This document shows, one piece after another, positions 36,001 through 47,339 of a stretch of 64,000 bases of DNA (positions are counted from its first letter, which is position 1; each line of letters opens with the position of its first letter). Source of the DNA: Piscicola geometra (Eukaryota; Annelida; Clitellata; Hirudinida; Piscicolidae); assembly GCA_943735955.1 (NCBI GenBank), contig OX030956.1:10190445-10254444 (forward strand), read 5' to 3'. Under the pieces are notes generated by a model. The model was not told the origin of the DNA and ran no database searches. It saw only the letters and a list, made by a program, of their open reading frames with translations. Both the position numbers and the translations under genes were made by a program.

Positions 36001-37025
36001 CACTGTGAGGCACAAAAAAAACATGCCACTGTATATTTGTTTATAACTTTGGAAAATATTAATCGATTCTCAATTTATTCCACTGTTTTACTCAGAAACG
36101 AATGAGAAATAAGATTTCATCAGGTTAAAATCGATTTTTTAATATGCAGTATTTTTATTTAGCGAAACATAAATAAGTGTAGAATTAGCAAAAACCGTTT
36201 TGGAAAACACATTTTTAAAAGTTTTAATTTTTCAAATTTATAACAATTTTATCTTTTTAATTTAAGTTGTTAATTTTGAAATTGTTACTTTTTTATATTT
36301 ATTTTATAAAATGTTTCTCTGTTGTGAACGCGTTCAACTTTCAGCCATTCGGTGATGGTTTCTGTCGGCGTGTCAAAGCTTTGCCGAACGCATCTGATTT
36401 TTGTTGCGTCTGCAGTTAAAATCAATGACGCTTATTACAGAGATAGGCTGTTGAAACGAGATAAGGAACATTTCAGGTAACCTCTTCGTCTTTCAGCAAG
36501 ATGGTGCGCCATCACACCAAACGCATCAGACAGTCAGCTTGAAAAGCGAGAGACACCTGCATTCATTTCCCCAAATCTGTGGTCTCCTAACAGTCCAGAT
36601 CTTAACACTGTTGACTTCAAACTTTGGGAAGAAATGCAGCTGCGGGTTTACCAAACCAAAGTCACAACGTCAAATGAACGGAAGGAGCGACTGATTACCG
36701 TCTGGAATATAGTTGGAATAAGTTTGAATCTCTGTTCAACCAACCGTGAGCTATCATATATCTAGTGATTATGATGCGGGGCTTCACGACATATTTCGTG
36801 TGAGCGGCGCCTCAGTTGCGTGCCTTGGCGCATTATAAATGGGCATTATTTAATTTTAATTTTTTATTTCACTAGGTAAAGGTATTAAATATTTTAAAAA
36901 TCCAAATGAATGAAATCTTGTTTTTTATTCCTTTCTGAGTAAAACAGTGAAAAAAATTGGAAATCAATTAATATTTGGCAAAGTTATAGACAAATATAGT
37001 GACATGTTTTTTATTGCCCACAGTG
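36001..37025 (+). mobile_element. Tc1/mariner element with TA duplication
   Basis: The ends CACTGTGAGGCACAAAAAAAACATGCCACTG and (complement) CACTGTGGGCAATAAAAAACATGTCACTA are inverted repeats, flanked by TA at 35999-36000 and 37026-37027. The inverted similarity continues inward (ACTTTGGxAAATATTAATCGATT). At about 1 kb it is shorter than a full mariner. Fragments of the same family are at 18165, 23270 and 53795. Confidence 0.85.
36345..36770 (+). pseudogene. Mariner transposase C-terminal half, frameshifted
   Basis: The frames read VMVSVGVSKLCRT, VKINDAYYRDRLL, then after a shift FVFQQDGAPSHQTHQ (second Asp), and LWSPNSPDLNTVDFKLWEEM (third Asp, DD34D-type block), then RVYQTKV. The N-terminal DNA-binding domain and first Asp are gone, and several stops break the rest. 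Confidence 0.8.
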
Positions 37026-37085
37026 TAGATAAAAGACGTTTAAAGGAGGCTGCACTTTCATAATTAACAAAATATAGATTTCAAA

Positions 37086-38150
37086 ATGACGTCCAGTCGA
37101 TTCAACCATCCCTGGGCCAATACAAAAGTGAAACAACTTTCAAAAAAAGCTTTTAGGAAGATGAAAAAGAACGATGCACCTGAAGAAATTTTTGAGTACA
37201 AGAAACTCAGAAAGAGTGCAAAAAAGGTTACAACAGCAATGCGATAAACCTAGTCAGCAGCAGTCATTCTCCAAAAAAGCCCTACTTCTTCATAAATAGC
37301 CAAAAAAGTGAGAACGCTGTAGCTCTGATTCTGAAAATCGAAAATGGGATAAGCTTCACTGACTCGAAAACTGAGACAAAGATCTTGAGCGCGCATTTCA
37401 GTTAGGTCTTTACGAAAGAAGATATCTCCACCTTACCGACGATAGGTTCTGACATTTTCCCCAGCATGAATTCATTTGATATAATCTTTCGAGGGGTCAG
37501 AAAACTTTTGTTCAACTTTAACTTTCACAAGGAATAATGTTCAGACAAGCTACAAAGAGTTTGCTTAGGAATTTGCACGTACTTTAACGCTAATCTTCCA
37601 AGCCTGACTTGTACAGAGAAGGGTAGAAAATGACTGGAGCCATGCTATGTTCACTCTGGCTTTCAAGAAGGGCGATCGCACTAATCCAGAAAACTACAGA
37701 CCAATATCAATAACCTTAGTCTGAAGTAAGACAATGGAACACACCGTTCATAGCCAAATCATGAAGCACCTCAATTTACACAGAGTGCTCTCTGACAGTC
37801 AACATGGCTTCAGAAGGAGCTTTACTGGTTTTGTGTTGAAAATAAAATTGAATGCAGAAACATCTTGTTAATGCCAAGTGTCTCTCTAATGGGTGTTAAG
37901 ATTATTCATCGGGCAGTATTGTCATGAGAGCAAGTCTTCCCGAAAGGTAAAGACTCAGGTCTGCTAGGTCAAGAGCCGTTGTCGCACAGTGCTATAAGCT
38001 TAGGTATGCTGATGCAAGACGTCTTTTTGTTTCACTGCAGACTCTTTCGAAAAGTCTTCATAATAGACTCAAATCCCAAAGGTCGACTGCGAAATTCTGC
38101 CGTTACCTGAAAACACACTTATTTGAAAAATCCAACTAATTTAATGTTCA
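37086..38150 (+). pseudogene. Jockey/CR1-like LINE remnants: linker, RT start and 3' end
   Basis: Early bases encode MTSSRFNHPWANTKVKQLS and EYKKLRKSAKKVT, the linker between endonuclease and reverse transcriptase. Then HAMFTLAFKKGDRTNPENYRP and DSQHGFRRS, the first reverse transcriptase blocks. From about 37880, LRSARSRAVVAQCYKLRYA...KTHLFEKSN gives the C-terminal end of a LINE protein. The catalytic middle is absent, and stops and shifts are many. Confidence 0.65.
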
Positions 38151-38242
38151 TTTTTCCATTTAAAATTTATTTTTGCTTCTCAATATTATCTTCGTTGTTT
38201 TATTCATATTTATAAAAAAATTTCTCAATATGTACATGTAGA

Positions 38243-39172
38243 TGGAGGTTGCACAAGACGGAACGAATTTTAAATGTAGCCTCATAGCTCAATTGAATAA
38301 GAAATAATTCAAATTCAAATTTATCCAGACATTATACTGATACATTGTCTAGTTATGTGAACTCAAACATAAGAAGAAATAAAAAAAGAAAAACAAGTTT
38401 TTTTCTTCAAACATGAAGACAATCTAGAGCAAGATGGAATACTTAGTTCCCTAAGATAAAATTATATTGTATTTAATAAAAAATGACATTTAAACATTTT
38501 ATTTATTGTCAATTTTGTTTAGTTATCTAAAGAAATACATCAGTTTGTATTTACTTTGAATTATCATTTAATCACATGTACTTAACTAAATTAAGTTTAG
38601 GTTACTTTTTCAAATTCAACTTTTTTTTGCTCTAGGCTTTCTAGTTTTCATTTAAACTTTGAGGTGCTATAAAGCCGATGTAAAAGCTAATGAATACTAA
38701 CGGTTTTTTAATCCTTATGAAGTAAATAATTAGTTCATATTAATTTTCAATAGTTTATTTAAAATAAATTCTCTCTATAGTTTATATAAAATATATATTC
38801 TCTATAGTCTAAATAAACTATATACAATATATATTCTATGTAAAATTTATACTCTAAATAGTCTATGTACTATATAGACTATAAAGAGTATATAGACTTA
38901 TCAACTTTTACAGTCTCATTATAAATTCCATTTTAGGCAACTATGACCATGTTACATATTTATGGTCATAACAGGTTAATCACTAAATTTTTAATTTTAA
39001 AACTTGCACACAATAAAACGGTGTTACATGATCTAATTACTAATAAAATTTGACATTATATACCTCCGAAAGTAGAGAAAAAATGAAAAATTTAATGTGA
39101 CAACTTTTATGAACAAAACTGTAATACAAATGTGCATATTATGACGGATGCATAGGTATGAAAAATTCCCCC
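38243..39172 (+). repeat. Repeat family R1, copy d
   Basis: Opens GGAGGTTGCACAAGACGGAACGAATTTTAAATGTAGCCTC and runs through GACTTATCAACTTTTACAGTCTC and GCAACTATGACCATG to a worn right end (TTCCCCCATAAAC). Confidence 0.75.
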
Positions 39173-39219
39173 ATAAACCATGAGCTCATCTTTATTATAT
39201 ATGCATAATAATACATAAA

Positions 39220-39487
<268 letters not shown>

Positions 39488-40690
39488 ATTCATTTATATG
39501 GCGCAACAGAGGCGCTCTTTGTCAGGTACTTAGTGGAATGAAATAAAATTTATATAAAATTTTTAAAAAAATCAAAAAATAAATGACTGAGTAAATGACT
39601 ACAAATGAATGACTAAGTGAATAAGTAAATGAAATAAGGTAAAATAATTTACAAAATATTAATTAAATGCTAGTTGAAAGAAATGAGTTTTTAATCTTTT
39701 CTTGAATATTGTTAGGGATTTCTTGATGTTGAGGAATTTTGTGTAGTGTACTATTACAATAGTCTAAACTTGATATTACTAAGCATCTGATGAGTGATGA
39801 AGCAATAGTTTTTGATGTGAAGGGTCTGATATGTTTGATTGCTTTAAGATGATAATTACATGATTTATTGTGGTGATGTGATTATTGAAGTGTAGCTTTG
39901 AGTCAAGTGTGATACCAAATGCTTTTAGATGTGTGTTGATTTTGATATGTGTATCCTTGTCAATGGAAATTGATTGTAAATTATTAAGTGATTTCAGTTG
40001 TTGGGGAGTACCGAGCTTGATGATTTCTGTTTTTGTAGGATTTAACTGCAGATTGTTATGAAGGAACTATGATTCTAGAGATGATATACATAAAATTAAT
40101 TTGGCAATGTCAGGTGATGGATTTTTGGGATTGACGGAGTAGAAAAGTTGAGTATCATCATCAAAAAAAAATTATTGGTGGAAGGGCATGTTAAATTCTT
40201 GAAATATGTGACTGACTGGAGATATGTATGTGGTGAAGAGTAATGAGCCTAAGACAGAGCCTTGGGAAACAACATGTTCTAGTTTGACAGTGGAAGAGAA
40301 ATGAGTGCCCATCTTGACATATTGCGAGCGATTGCCCAGATAGGATTTAAACCAGGATAGAGCAGTGCCATTAATGCTGAAATGAAGGTTGAGTCTGTCA
40401 ATCAAACCTTAATCCTGATCTACTATCTAATTACAGGCCAATATCTAACCTCAGTACACTGTCAAAAATTATAGAAAGACTTGCTCGGAAAAGACTACAA
40501 CCTCATTTGAGTGCTAATCCCAATTTTACATCCTATCAATCTGCATATCCAACTAATCATTTTTCTGAGATTGTCCTCCTACATATTCTCGACAGTACCT
40601 TCACTTAGTGCGATGCAAGAGACACCACCATCTTGGCCAGCCCTGATCTCTCTGCTGCATTTGACAGCATCACCCACTCAATCATTTTTT
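39488..40690 (-). mobile_element. Jockey/CR1-like LINE with 5' inversion (twin priming)
   Basis: The 3' part is on the minus strand: IDRLNLHFSINGTALSWF, SQGSVLGSLLFT and further on a decayed region to the tail (ATTTATATGGCGCAACAG near 39490). The preceding part of the same protein is on the plus strand at 40405-40690: NYRPISNLSTLSKIIERL and LSAAFDSITHSI. The two parts meet at about 40405, and the plus-strand part ends in the protein just where the minus-strand part begins. This is the exact order expected from twin priming during L1-type insertion. Both parts have stops. Confidence 0.8.
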
Positions 40691-40692
40691 AA

Positions 40693-40903
40693 ATGGTCCG
40701 TATTAATCACAGCCTGACAGACGCAGGCCATGTTACAATGGTTCTGAGAACCATGGTTCTTATGCCTCCACACGATGTACACATCTCTCAATGCATACGT
40801 CGCAAACACCGCATCATATACACTAGGTTGCTCGTCAGGGATTCGAACAGAAAACCTTTGAGTCGCAAGTCCATCGTCTACCATCTAAGCCATCCCCACT
40901 CCC
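40693..40903 (-). mobile_element. tRNA-derived SINE, copy 1
   Basis: Read on the minus strand, the head is GGGAGTGGGGATGGCTTAGATGG (A box) and TCTGTTCGAATCCCT (B box). The body continues to TAATACGGACCATTT with a short A tail. It aligns with the copy at 46188-46423 over almost its whole length. Confidence 0.85.
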
Positions 40904-40909
40904 CAATAT

Positions 40910-41970
40910 TGATATGCAAACTTTCTTACTTTTTTGGTGAAAGACCATGGTACAGCTTCACTTTTGTTTCAGCTAAGTCTGCTATTTCCCGCTCCTGCTT
41001 AGCAGAAAAAGCTTTACGACTATGTTTATTTCTCGGCGGCAAAGTAGTTTTGTTTTTTTAACTCTTCTTAAATATTCGATAAATCATCATGAAGTACAAG
41101 CCGTTTTAGGCAGAAAAACTTCGAGGTTCCTTCACATTCTCAACTGCGTGATTTCAAACATCTGGTTTCGAGTGAATTCGGATAATTTTGTCCCATATAT
41201 TACCTTAAAATAAAAAAATAATCTAGATTAAGTTGTATAAACCAGGGGCGGCAATCTGCTGCAAATCTTGGGGGGTTCTACCCAGCATGAACGATCCTGG
41301 GGGTCCTGGGGTCCAGACCCCCCCTCACCCCACTTGAAAAAACATTTTTTTACTTTTATTTTGAGACGATTATTCAAGTAAGTAAATATGTAAGTTTTGA
41401 TTTAGACAGCTGTAACTATAACTACACATACTCAGAAGTATTACTATGTAAAACTTCTGTTTTATGCCATGTTTGACGGATTATATTCGCCTCAAAACAA
41501 GAGTTTTAAAATGTTTTTATTGAAAAAAGTGGAAGGTCTACATTAGGGCGGACCCTTTCACTACCCCAGGACGCCCCCAGGATCGCCGCCCTTGGTATAA
41601 ACCATTTCACTGATTGGGATGTTGTTAAACGGTTTTTAACAAACAACCCCAATACCATATGACTCATTTAAAATTAATAGTGAATAAACGCCACTAATTT
41701 AAGCATGGAACATGCCTCAAAACTTTTTATAGAAAGCTCCTTTTAAATCAATTGAATGCAAATACTTATATAGATAAAACAAAAATGAGCAAACTCTTAA
41801 AACTTACAAAAGTCTTTCGACAAAAATCTTCTGTGAAATGTTTTAGAACAGGAATACAAACATTTTTTTTAGAAAGTGGAAGTTAAACCAAAGATTATAA
41901 ATAATTTTTCTCTTAATTTTTCCTATTTTTAAATAACAGTTATTGAGCTTTTAACATACAACCCCTGTAA
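40910..41970 (-). mobile_element. Pogo-like DNA transposon, copy 2 (truncated)
   Basis: The minus strand from 41970 begins GGGTTACAGGGGTTGTATGTTAAAAGCTCAATAACTG like the start of copy 1 at 22968. At 41060-40930 it encodes SAKQEREIADL and LYHGLSPKK. A SINE cuts it off at 40903, and a MITE (41243-41594) is inserted in it. Confidence 0.55.
41243..41594. mobile_element. hAT-type MITE with perfect 8-bp duplication
   Basis: The ends CAGGGGCGGCAATC and GGATCGCCGCCCTTG are inverted repeats, flanked by GTATAAAC at 41235-41242 and 41595-41602. The interior has CCTGGGGGTCCTGGGGTCCAGACCCCC near the left end and an AT-rich centre. It encodes nothing. Confidence 0.9.
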
Positions 41971-42311
41971 CCCATACTTGTTATCTTCTGCATGTTCCAT
42001 GCAAACGTATATTCAGCTGGTCAATGCACATAGATGGCAAGAAAAGAACCTCTTCAGATCCAACTAATGTATAAAAAAAAACCTATTTGCTTGAGTACCG
42101 TCAAACACCATGTATTAGGCGCATCCATGTATAAAGCGCACCCCATATTTGATTGATATGAATGAAGAAAATAATTAATTTTACAAAATGGAGGAGGTTA
42201 TACCATAATTTTAAACTAAATTATCATTATATTATTCTCAAATATACGTCATAAAAATTCTTTGTTGTATTCGAATAATGTCAAATAAATTTAGCGATTA
42301 GAAAATGCAAT

Positions 42312-43371
42312 AAAGTGGTACAGAACGCCAAACGAACTCACATCACTATCAACAACTATGCTCTGAAAGTCGTCAGCCAGTTTACCTACCTTGGTTCAAA
42401 AATCACTGATGACTTCTCACTAGTTGCAGAACTGTACCAGAGGATCGGCCAGGCTGTCACCAAGAGTTTGGAACAACAAGAGGCTGACAATAAAGACAAA
42501 GACAAAGACAGCTGTGTACAAGGCATGTGTCCTGAGGACTCTCCTTTACGCCAATGAATCCTGGAGACTATACGCATACCAGGAAAAAAGATTGAGTGCT
42601 TTCCACATGCGGTCTCTTCGACGCATGCTCGGAATCTCATGGAAAGACCACGTCACCAACAACGAGGTGTTGGCGAAGGCAGCCATTTCAAGCATGACTA
42701 CTCTTCTTTGTCAAAGACGTCTCCAATGGTTGGGACATGTACGTCGGATGGATGATCGCCGACTTCCCAAAGACGTGCTATTCGGTGAGCTTGCCTCAGA
42801 ATGGAGAGCAACTGGCAGGCCATACCTTAGCTACAAAGACGTCTGCAAGCGCAATCTAAAATCTACAGAGATTGACGTCAGCACCTGGGAATCGCTTGCT
42901 GAAGATAAAAGCAGATGGAGGCAAGCAGTGCGCATGGGACTAGAAACGGGGGAAGCAGGGATTTGTCAGCTTGCTAGTGAAAAGCGCTTCCGCAGAAAAG
43001 AAAGACAGCAGCGATCTGCGACCAGCAGCCACCAACAATCAGCAGCGAGCAACAACCAACAGCCACCAACAACCAGCAGCCGACAACAAACAACAGCCAA
43101 CAACAACCAGCTGCGAAAAACAATCAGCAGCCAACAACAACCAACAGCCAACAACAACCAAAAAAGAACAACAACCAGCAGCCAACAACAACCAGCTGCG
43201 AAAAACAATCAAAAGAGAACAACAACCATCAAAGAACAACAACCATCAGAGAACAACAACCAGCAGCAACAACCAGCAGCGTAAATTTCTCCCTCGGCGC
43301 AAGTCCATTGTCTACCTAAGACTGAAGGACGCCAACAACAACAAATGAATTTATCGATTAGAAAATGCAAT
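42312..43371 (+). mobile_element. RTE-like LINE (family A subfamily), 5' truncated copy with 24-bp target duplication
   Basis: The 24-base target AATTTA(G/T)CGATTAGAAAATGCAAT occurs at 42288-42311 and again at 43348-43371, one mismatch apart: a clean target-primed reverse transcription footprint. Translation starts within the thumb after the RT (YLGSKITDDF), shifts frame near 42430-42530, and then runs openly through FHMRSLRRMLGISWK, LGHVRRMDDR, GRPYLSYKDVCKR and a Gln/Asn-rich end. Confidence 0.9.
42550..43284 (+). pseudogene. LINE C-terminal domain with Gln/Asn-rich tail
   Basis: An open frame that begins upstream of 42550 and ends at TAA 43282-43284. Conserved: LRRMLGISW, RRLQWLGHVRRMDD, GELASEWRATGRPY and STEIDVSTWESLAED. 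Unlike the LINE at 8540 it has no C2H2 finger; an imperfect CAACAA/CAGCAG repeat encodes a long Q/N/T/S tail instead. The same tail is found at 48590-48830. Confidence 0.8.
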
Positions 43372-43629
43372 TAACGTTAATTTAAAGAGATTACTTCAAA
43401 GAGATTATATGTCTCACAATTTAATTGGAAATTGTGAATGTGTTCTTTGAACATTGATTCTTTTCAAATGATAGTTTCGAAGCAGCTTTTCATTAGAGTC
43501 AGTGCCTGGTATTTTTACCTGAGGATCTCAAGTTTGCAATACCGTAATCTCCATATATAAGGCGCACTAGTTTTTTCAAATATACTTTTTAGAAAAAAAG
43601 TGCGCCTTATACATGGTGTTTTACGGGAA

Positions 43630-43990
43630 CGGGCTCAAATAAGATTTGTGACATTTAGATTTTTATCATTTAAATATTATTTTTTTCAAATGTGGATTAC
43701 TTTGATCAAGGAATTCTGATAAAACTTCAATAGCTTCTATTTCATTTAAATAAAAAAATTAAAATTACTATTTTATACTAATGTCAACTATGCTAAAAAC
43801 AATGAGTTAAAACACGACAAATTTTATTTCAAAATTTTTAATTGTCGATTACAACTTTAAATGGTTCGATTAATTTTCGATTAAAACTTTTAATCCTTCG
43901 ATTAACGGAAATTGAAATTTTAAATTGTGGAACAGCTCTAATATAATTTATTTAGTATTTATTTACTAACATTCACAATCATGACAAACT
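43630..43990. other. AT-rich stretch with a hAT terminal fragment
   Basis: At about 43875-43938, TCGATTAACGGAAATTG...TGTGGAACAGCTCTA is a right end of the TAGAGCTGTTC hAT family. Nothing else is seen. Confidence 0.45.
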
Positions 43991-43997
43991 TTATTTA

Positions 43998-45313
43998 GGG
44001 GGAGGTTCCAAAGATAGAACGGGTTTATTTACAGTTATGCGCTTTAAAAATTAATTTTTTTCTTTAGTTTATTAATATGCATCCATCTTAGATGGGTTAT
44101 AGGTGAACTGCACGCAAAAGAAAGCACAGTGCATGTGTTAAATGCACATTTGATTTTGCACATTTCTTCTTGGAAAGCGATTTTTCTGAAAACCCTAACC
44201 CTAATCCTAACCCTAACCTTAACCCTAAATTAACGTTTTTTCTGTAAAAAAGAAGAAATGTGCAAAATCAAATGTGCATTTAACACATGCACTGTGCTTT
44301 CTTTTGCGTGCAGTTAACCTAAAACCTATTAGATGCACATTTTAATGTTGGTTTCGTTTCGGAAAGTTGTCTCATTCAATTAGAATACTTAAAAAACTGA
44401 TTTCTAGAAGAATTTTCAAAATATTGGAAGATAACATTTGCTTTTTTTTTCTCAACTTCCGAAGGTAAATAATTAAATTTTTTATTAGTAATTAGATGAT
44501 GCAATACACTGTATTGAATACAGTTTTATTGTGTGCAAGTTGTAAAATTAAAAATTGAGTGATTGGCCTGTTATGACCATGATTATGTGCATGGTCATAG
44601 TTTCCTAACATGGACCACGAATAATTGTCTAAGATAATACGTAGGGAAAAATTAAAGACATTGATGAATCTTCATTTCCGGGTAGGATAAAGCTATATAG
44701 ACTATATACAATATAATCGACTATATAAAGTTTATATTTTAAATAGACTATTGAAAATTAACACAAACCAATAATGTACTTTTTTTAAATTAAAAAAACT
44801 CTGAGTATTCATTAGCTTTGACACAACTATATGAAAAAAGCGATTTTTGAAAAAGTTGAATCAGTAAAGATCGAAATGAAAACTAGAAAGCCTAAAGCAA
44901 AAAAAAGTTAAATTTGCAAAATTAACCTAAAAGCTAAATTTTATTTGATTTAGTCAATTTGATAAAATGATAATTCACATTAAAATACAAAGTGGTGTAT
45001 TTCTTTAGATAACTAAATAATTTTGACGATAAATACAACTTTTAAATGACATTTCTTATTAAATACAATATAAATTCATCTTAGGGAACAGAGCATTCCA
45101 TCTTGAGTACCCAGTTGCTCAACATGGAATTTTTTATGGTTCATGTTTGAAGTAAAAAACTTGTGTTTTTTTTATCTTGTCTTATGTTTGAGTTCACATA
45201 ACTATACAAGGTATCAATATAATGGCTGGATAAATTTAAATTTAAATTAGTTCTTATGCAATTGAGCTATGAGGCTACGTTTAAAAATCGTTCCGACTTG
45301 TGCAACCTCCCCC
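43998..45313 (-). mobile_element. Repeat family R1, copy e (longest, both ends)
   Basis: The left end GGGGGAGGTTCCAAAGATAGAACGGG and the right end TTCCGACTTGTGCAACCTCCCCC. About 1.3 kb, of which about 240 bases are a nested MITE (44095-44326). No protein is recognised. Confidence 0.8.
44095..44326. mobile_element. Long-inverted-repeat MITE (Mutator-like) with a CCCTAA core
   Basis: Two arms of about 70 bases (GAACTGCACGCAAAAGAAAGC... and its complement) are almost perfect inverted repeats. The flanks TCTTAGATG (44086-44094) and TATTAGATG (44327-44335) form a 9-base duplication with one change, typical of Mutator-like elements. The loop contains six CCCTAA-type units (44191-44229). Empty-site comparison with R1 copies (GCATCTAAGATGGATGC at 62858) shows exactly where it inserted. 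Confidence 0.85.
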
Positions 45314-45325
45314 AATATTTATCAA

Positions 45326-45850
45326 TTTTTAAAGCTGTTCCACCTTTAAAAATTTTTATCGCCGTTAATCAGACGATAAAAAAATTCAATCGAAAGTTAA
45401 TCGTGTTTTAATGCAATGTATTTAGATTTTTTCTCGAAAATATAATAGAAATAATGTAAAATGTTATTAAATGTATTTATAAAAAGAATCCACATTTGAA
45501 AGAAAAAAAATCCATGAATGATCAAAAAACGCAAATTTCACATATCTTATTTGAGCCAGTTACTCAAGCAAACAAATTTGTCTACATGTGCCCTGACAAG
45601 CTGATTAGACATTCATATGGAACTGTACTTGTCGGAGATGACAGGTACTTTTTAGCCAGTTTTGCTCTTTCATGTTTTTGTCACAAAACAAGAGAACAAT
45701 TACCTAAGCCTATTTCAGATTCTGTTCTATAACGTTGAATTATTGATTTAGTAATCATTGAGATATCTTCATCTTCAGAATCTGAAGTTACATATGTTCG
45801 TAGTATTTTGTTTGGTGAAGGCTGTATAGAAGGCTTATGACATTTCTTTT
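45326..45850 (-). pseudogene. hAT transposase C-terminal relic (TAGAGCTGTTC family)
   Basis: On the minus strand, SSPTSTVPYECL at about 45640 and the DNA block CTTCACCAAACAAAATACTACGAACATATGTAACTTCAGA (complement of 45783-45821) match 15897-16080. The left end AAAGCTGTTCCACC is at 45331. Confidence 0.55.
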
Positions 45851-46029
45851 TTTTAGGTTTTAATTTTCGGATGTCTATACACGATTATTGTAAATATAAG
45901 ATATTTAGTACTTTTTTGTTTTTCTTTGAAAAAGCCACACGCTTAACACTGAGTGAAGCGCGGTATTATAGAAACGAAACACTTTTAGTTTTTTGGATAT
46001 CATTAATTCTTTTGTAAATATTTGAACTA

Positions 46030-47122
46030 ATTTAAGTTTTTTTAAATCAGCAAAAGTTTTGGAACAACAATCTGAACAAGGTGTTTTCATTCAAATCCTA
46101 ACTCAATCTGCAGTATACAAAGCAATGTATAATGCATCTGCTGGAGAATCTGCAAGAAATACAGCTGAACTTTTTATTTATTTTTTATGGTCCGTATTAC
46201 TCACAACCTGACAGACGCAGGCCATGTTACAATGGTTCTAGGAACCATGGTTCCTCTGCGCCAGAGGCGCCACTCAACAAAACGTACATATCTTTCAATG
46301 CATATGTCGCTTAGCGACATATGCGACAATGCGACACATCATATAGTTGATCGTTAGGGATTCGAACAGGAAACCTTTGAGGCGCAAGTCTGACGTCTAC
46401 CATCTAAGCCATCCCTGCTCCCCTTTGAAGAATCAGCATAGTAAAGTTCATCTAGCATCACTAACTCTTAGTGATGGAAAAGCTTCAGTAATATGGAATA
46501 GCTGAAGTGTTAAAACAATACTATTTGTGTCAATACTGGTTTGAAAAATGGAGTTGTTGTTCGAAAATTCGAAGAGAAAGGCATCCTTATACTTCAGTAT
46601 ATAGGATGTCACATTCATGTAATATTTAGTCTTAAGGCATTCAATCGACCGCAATCTTGGTGGAAAGACATTTTGAGAACTATACAAATCTTAAGACTTT
46701 AAACAAAATAATGTGAAAGGAAAATGTAAAAACATCAAATGACGCTACGATATGCAGTTTTTATATGAATCGGGAATAGCATTCCGATTGATCATTTTTA
46801 TTGATTAATTTTAAAGTCTTACCTAAGGTGCAACTCTGAAGCAATATATCCTCTACTTACTTTTCATCTACTTCCAGATCGACGAGAACTGTTTGCTGAA
46901 ATTTGTGAATTGATTTGTGAAGCTTGGTTTGATGTTAGGTTCAGTGACCATTTTTTAAATAAAAACAATTATAAAAAAATAGAAATCAGTTTGAAAATCC
47001 CTAAAAAAGCACATACAATTTTTAAGAAACAGTGGAATCGAAACAATACAGCAATCCAAACACAAAGAAGTAACATTTGTGCGGAAAGAGCGAGTAAAAT
47101 CGTACAAGAAATTAAGTGTTAA
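46030..47122 (+). pseudogene. DDE transposase relic (VNTGxKNGVVV ... GCxxHV family), split by a SINE
   Basis: Frames in order: SAKVLEQQSEQGVFIQILTQ and AVYKAMYNASAGESARNTAE before the SINE; CVNTGLKNGVVVRKFEEKA and QYIGCHIHVI after it; then LTLRCNSEAIYPLLTFHLLP, LFAEICELICEAWF and KIVQEIKC to the stop at 47122. The order (Asn-Thr-Gly block, CxxH-like block, then LPLTLRxNxxA) recalls a transposase family repeated in many invertebrates that I cannot name with certainty. Broken by shifts, stops and the SINE at 46188. Confidence 0.55.
46188..46423 (-). mobile_element. tRNA-derived SINE, copy 2
   Basis: The minus-strand head GGGAGCAGGGATGGCTTAGATGG has the A box at 46400-46411, and GTTCGAATCC (B box) is at 46358-46367. 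The body ends with ACGGACCATAAAAAATAAATAAAAAG (A-rich tail). It contains a perfect 12-base hairpin, GCATATGTCGCT/AGCGACATATGC, at about 46301-46325 that copy 1 lacks. Confidence 0.9.
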
Positions 47123-47339
47123 AGGGCTAAAAATTCCATTTGAAATTCATTTTATCAAATCAATAAATATATATATATATTTTTAAATTAATATTTTTGA
47201 ATTATATTTTATATTATATTAAAGTCATCAATTAAAACATATCCGACTTTTACTATGTCGCCATATTTTCCAAACAGTTTTTGGATAAAAATCTTAATTG
47301 ACGATTCATTCTAGTGTTTTACATAAAAACTCTTCTTTT

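Larger units (their letters stand above)
42096..43626. mobile_element. DNA transposon with ACCGTxAAACACCATGTATAAGGCGCA ends, split by a LINE
   Basis: The left end TACCGTCAAACACCATGTATTAGGCGCAT and the right end (complement) CCCGTAAAACACCATGTATAAGGCGCACT are inverted repeats. A third, inner copy of the motif lies at 43542-43572. Without the LINE at 42312-43347 the element is about 470 bases and non-coding. Another end-like sequence lies at 63196-63232. Confidence 0.7.

Noticed and set aside
42966..43242. Minus-strand ORFs rich in Leu/Val/Cys opposite the LINE tail
   Set aside because: Antisense shadows of the CAACAA/CAGCAG repeat in the LINE C-terminus.
44191..44229. Interstitial or terminal telomere
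   Set aside because: Only about six units, centred exactly in the loop of a MITE with target duplication.
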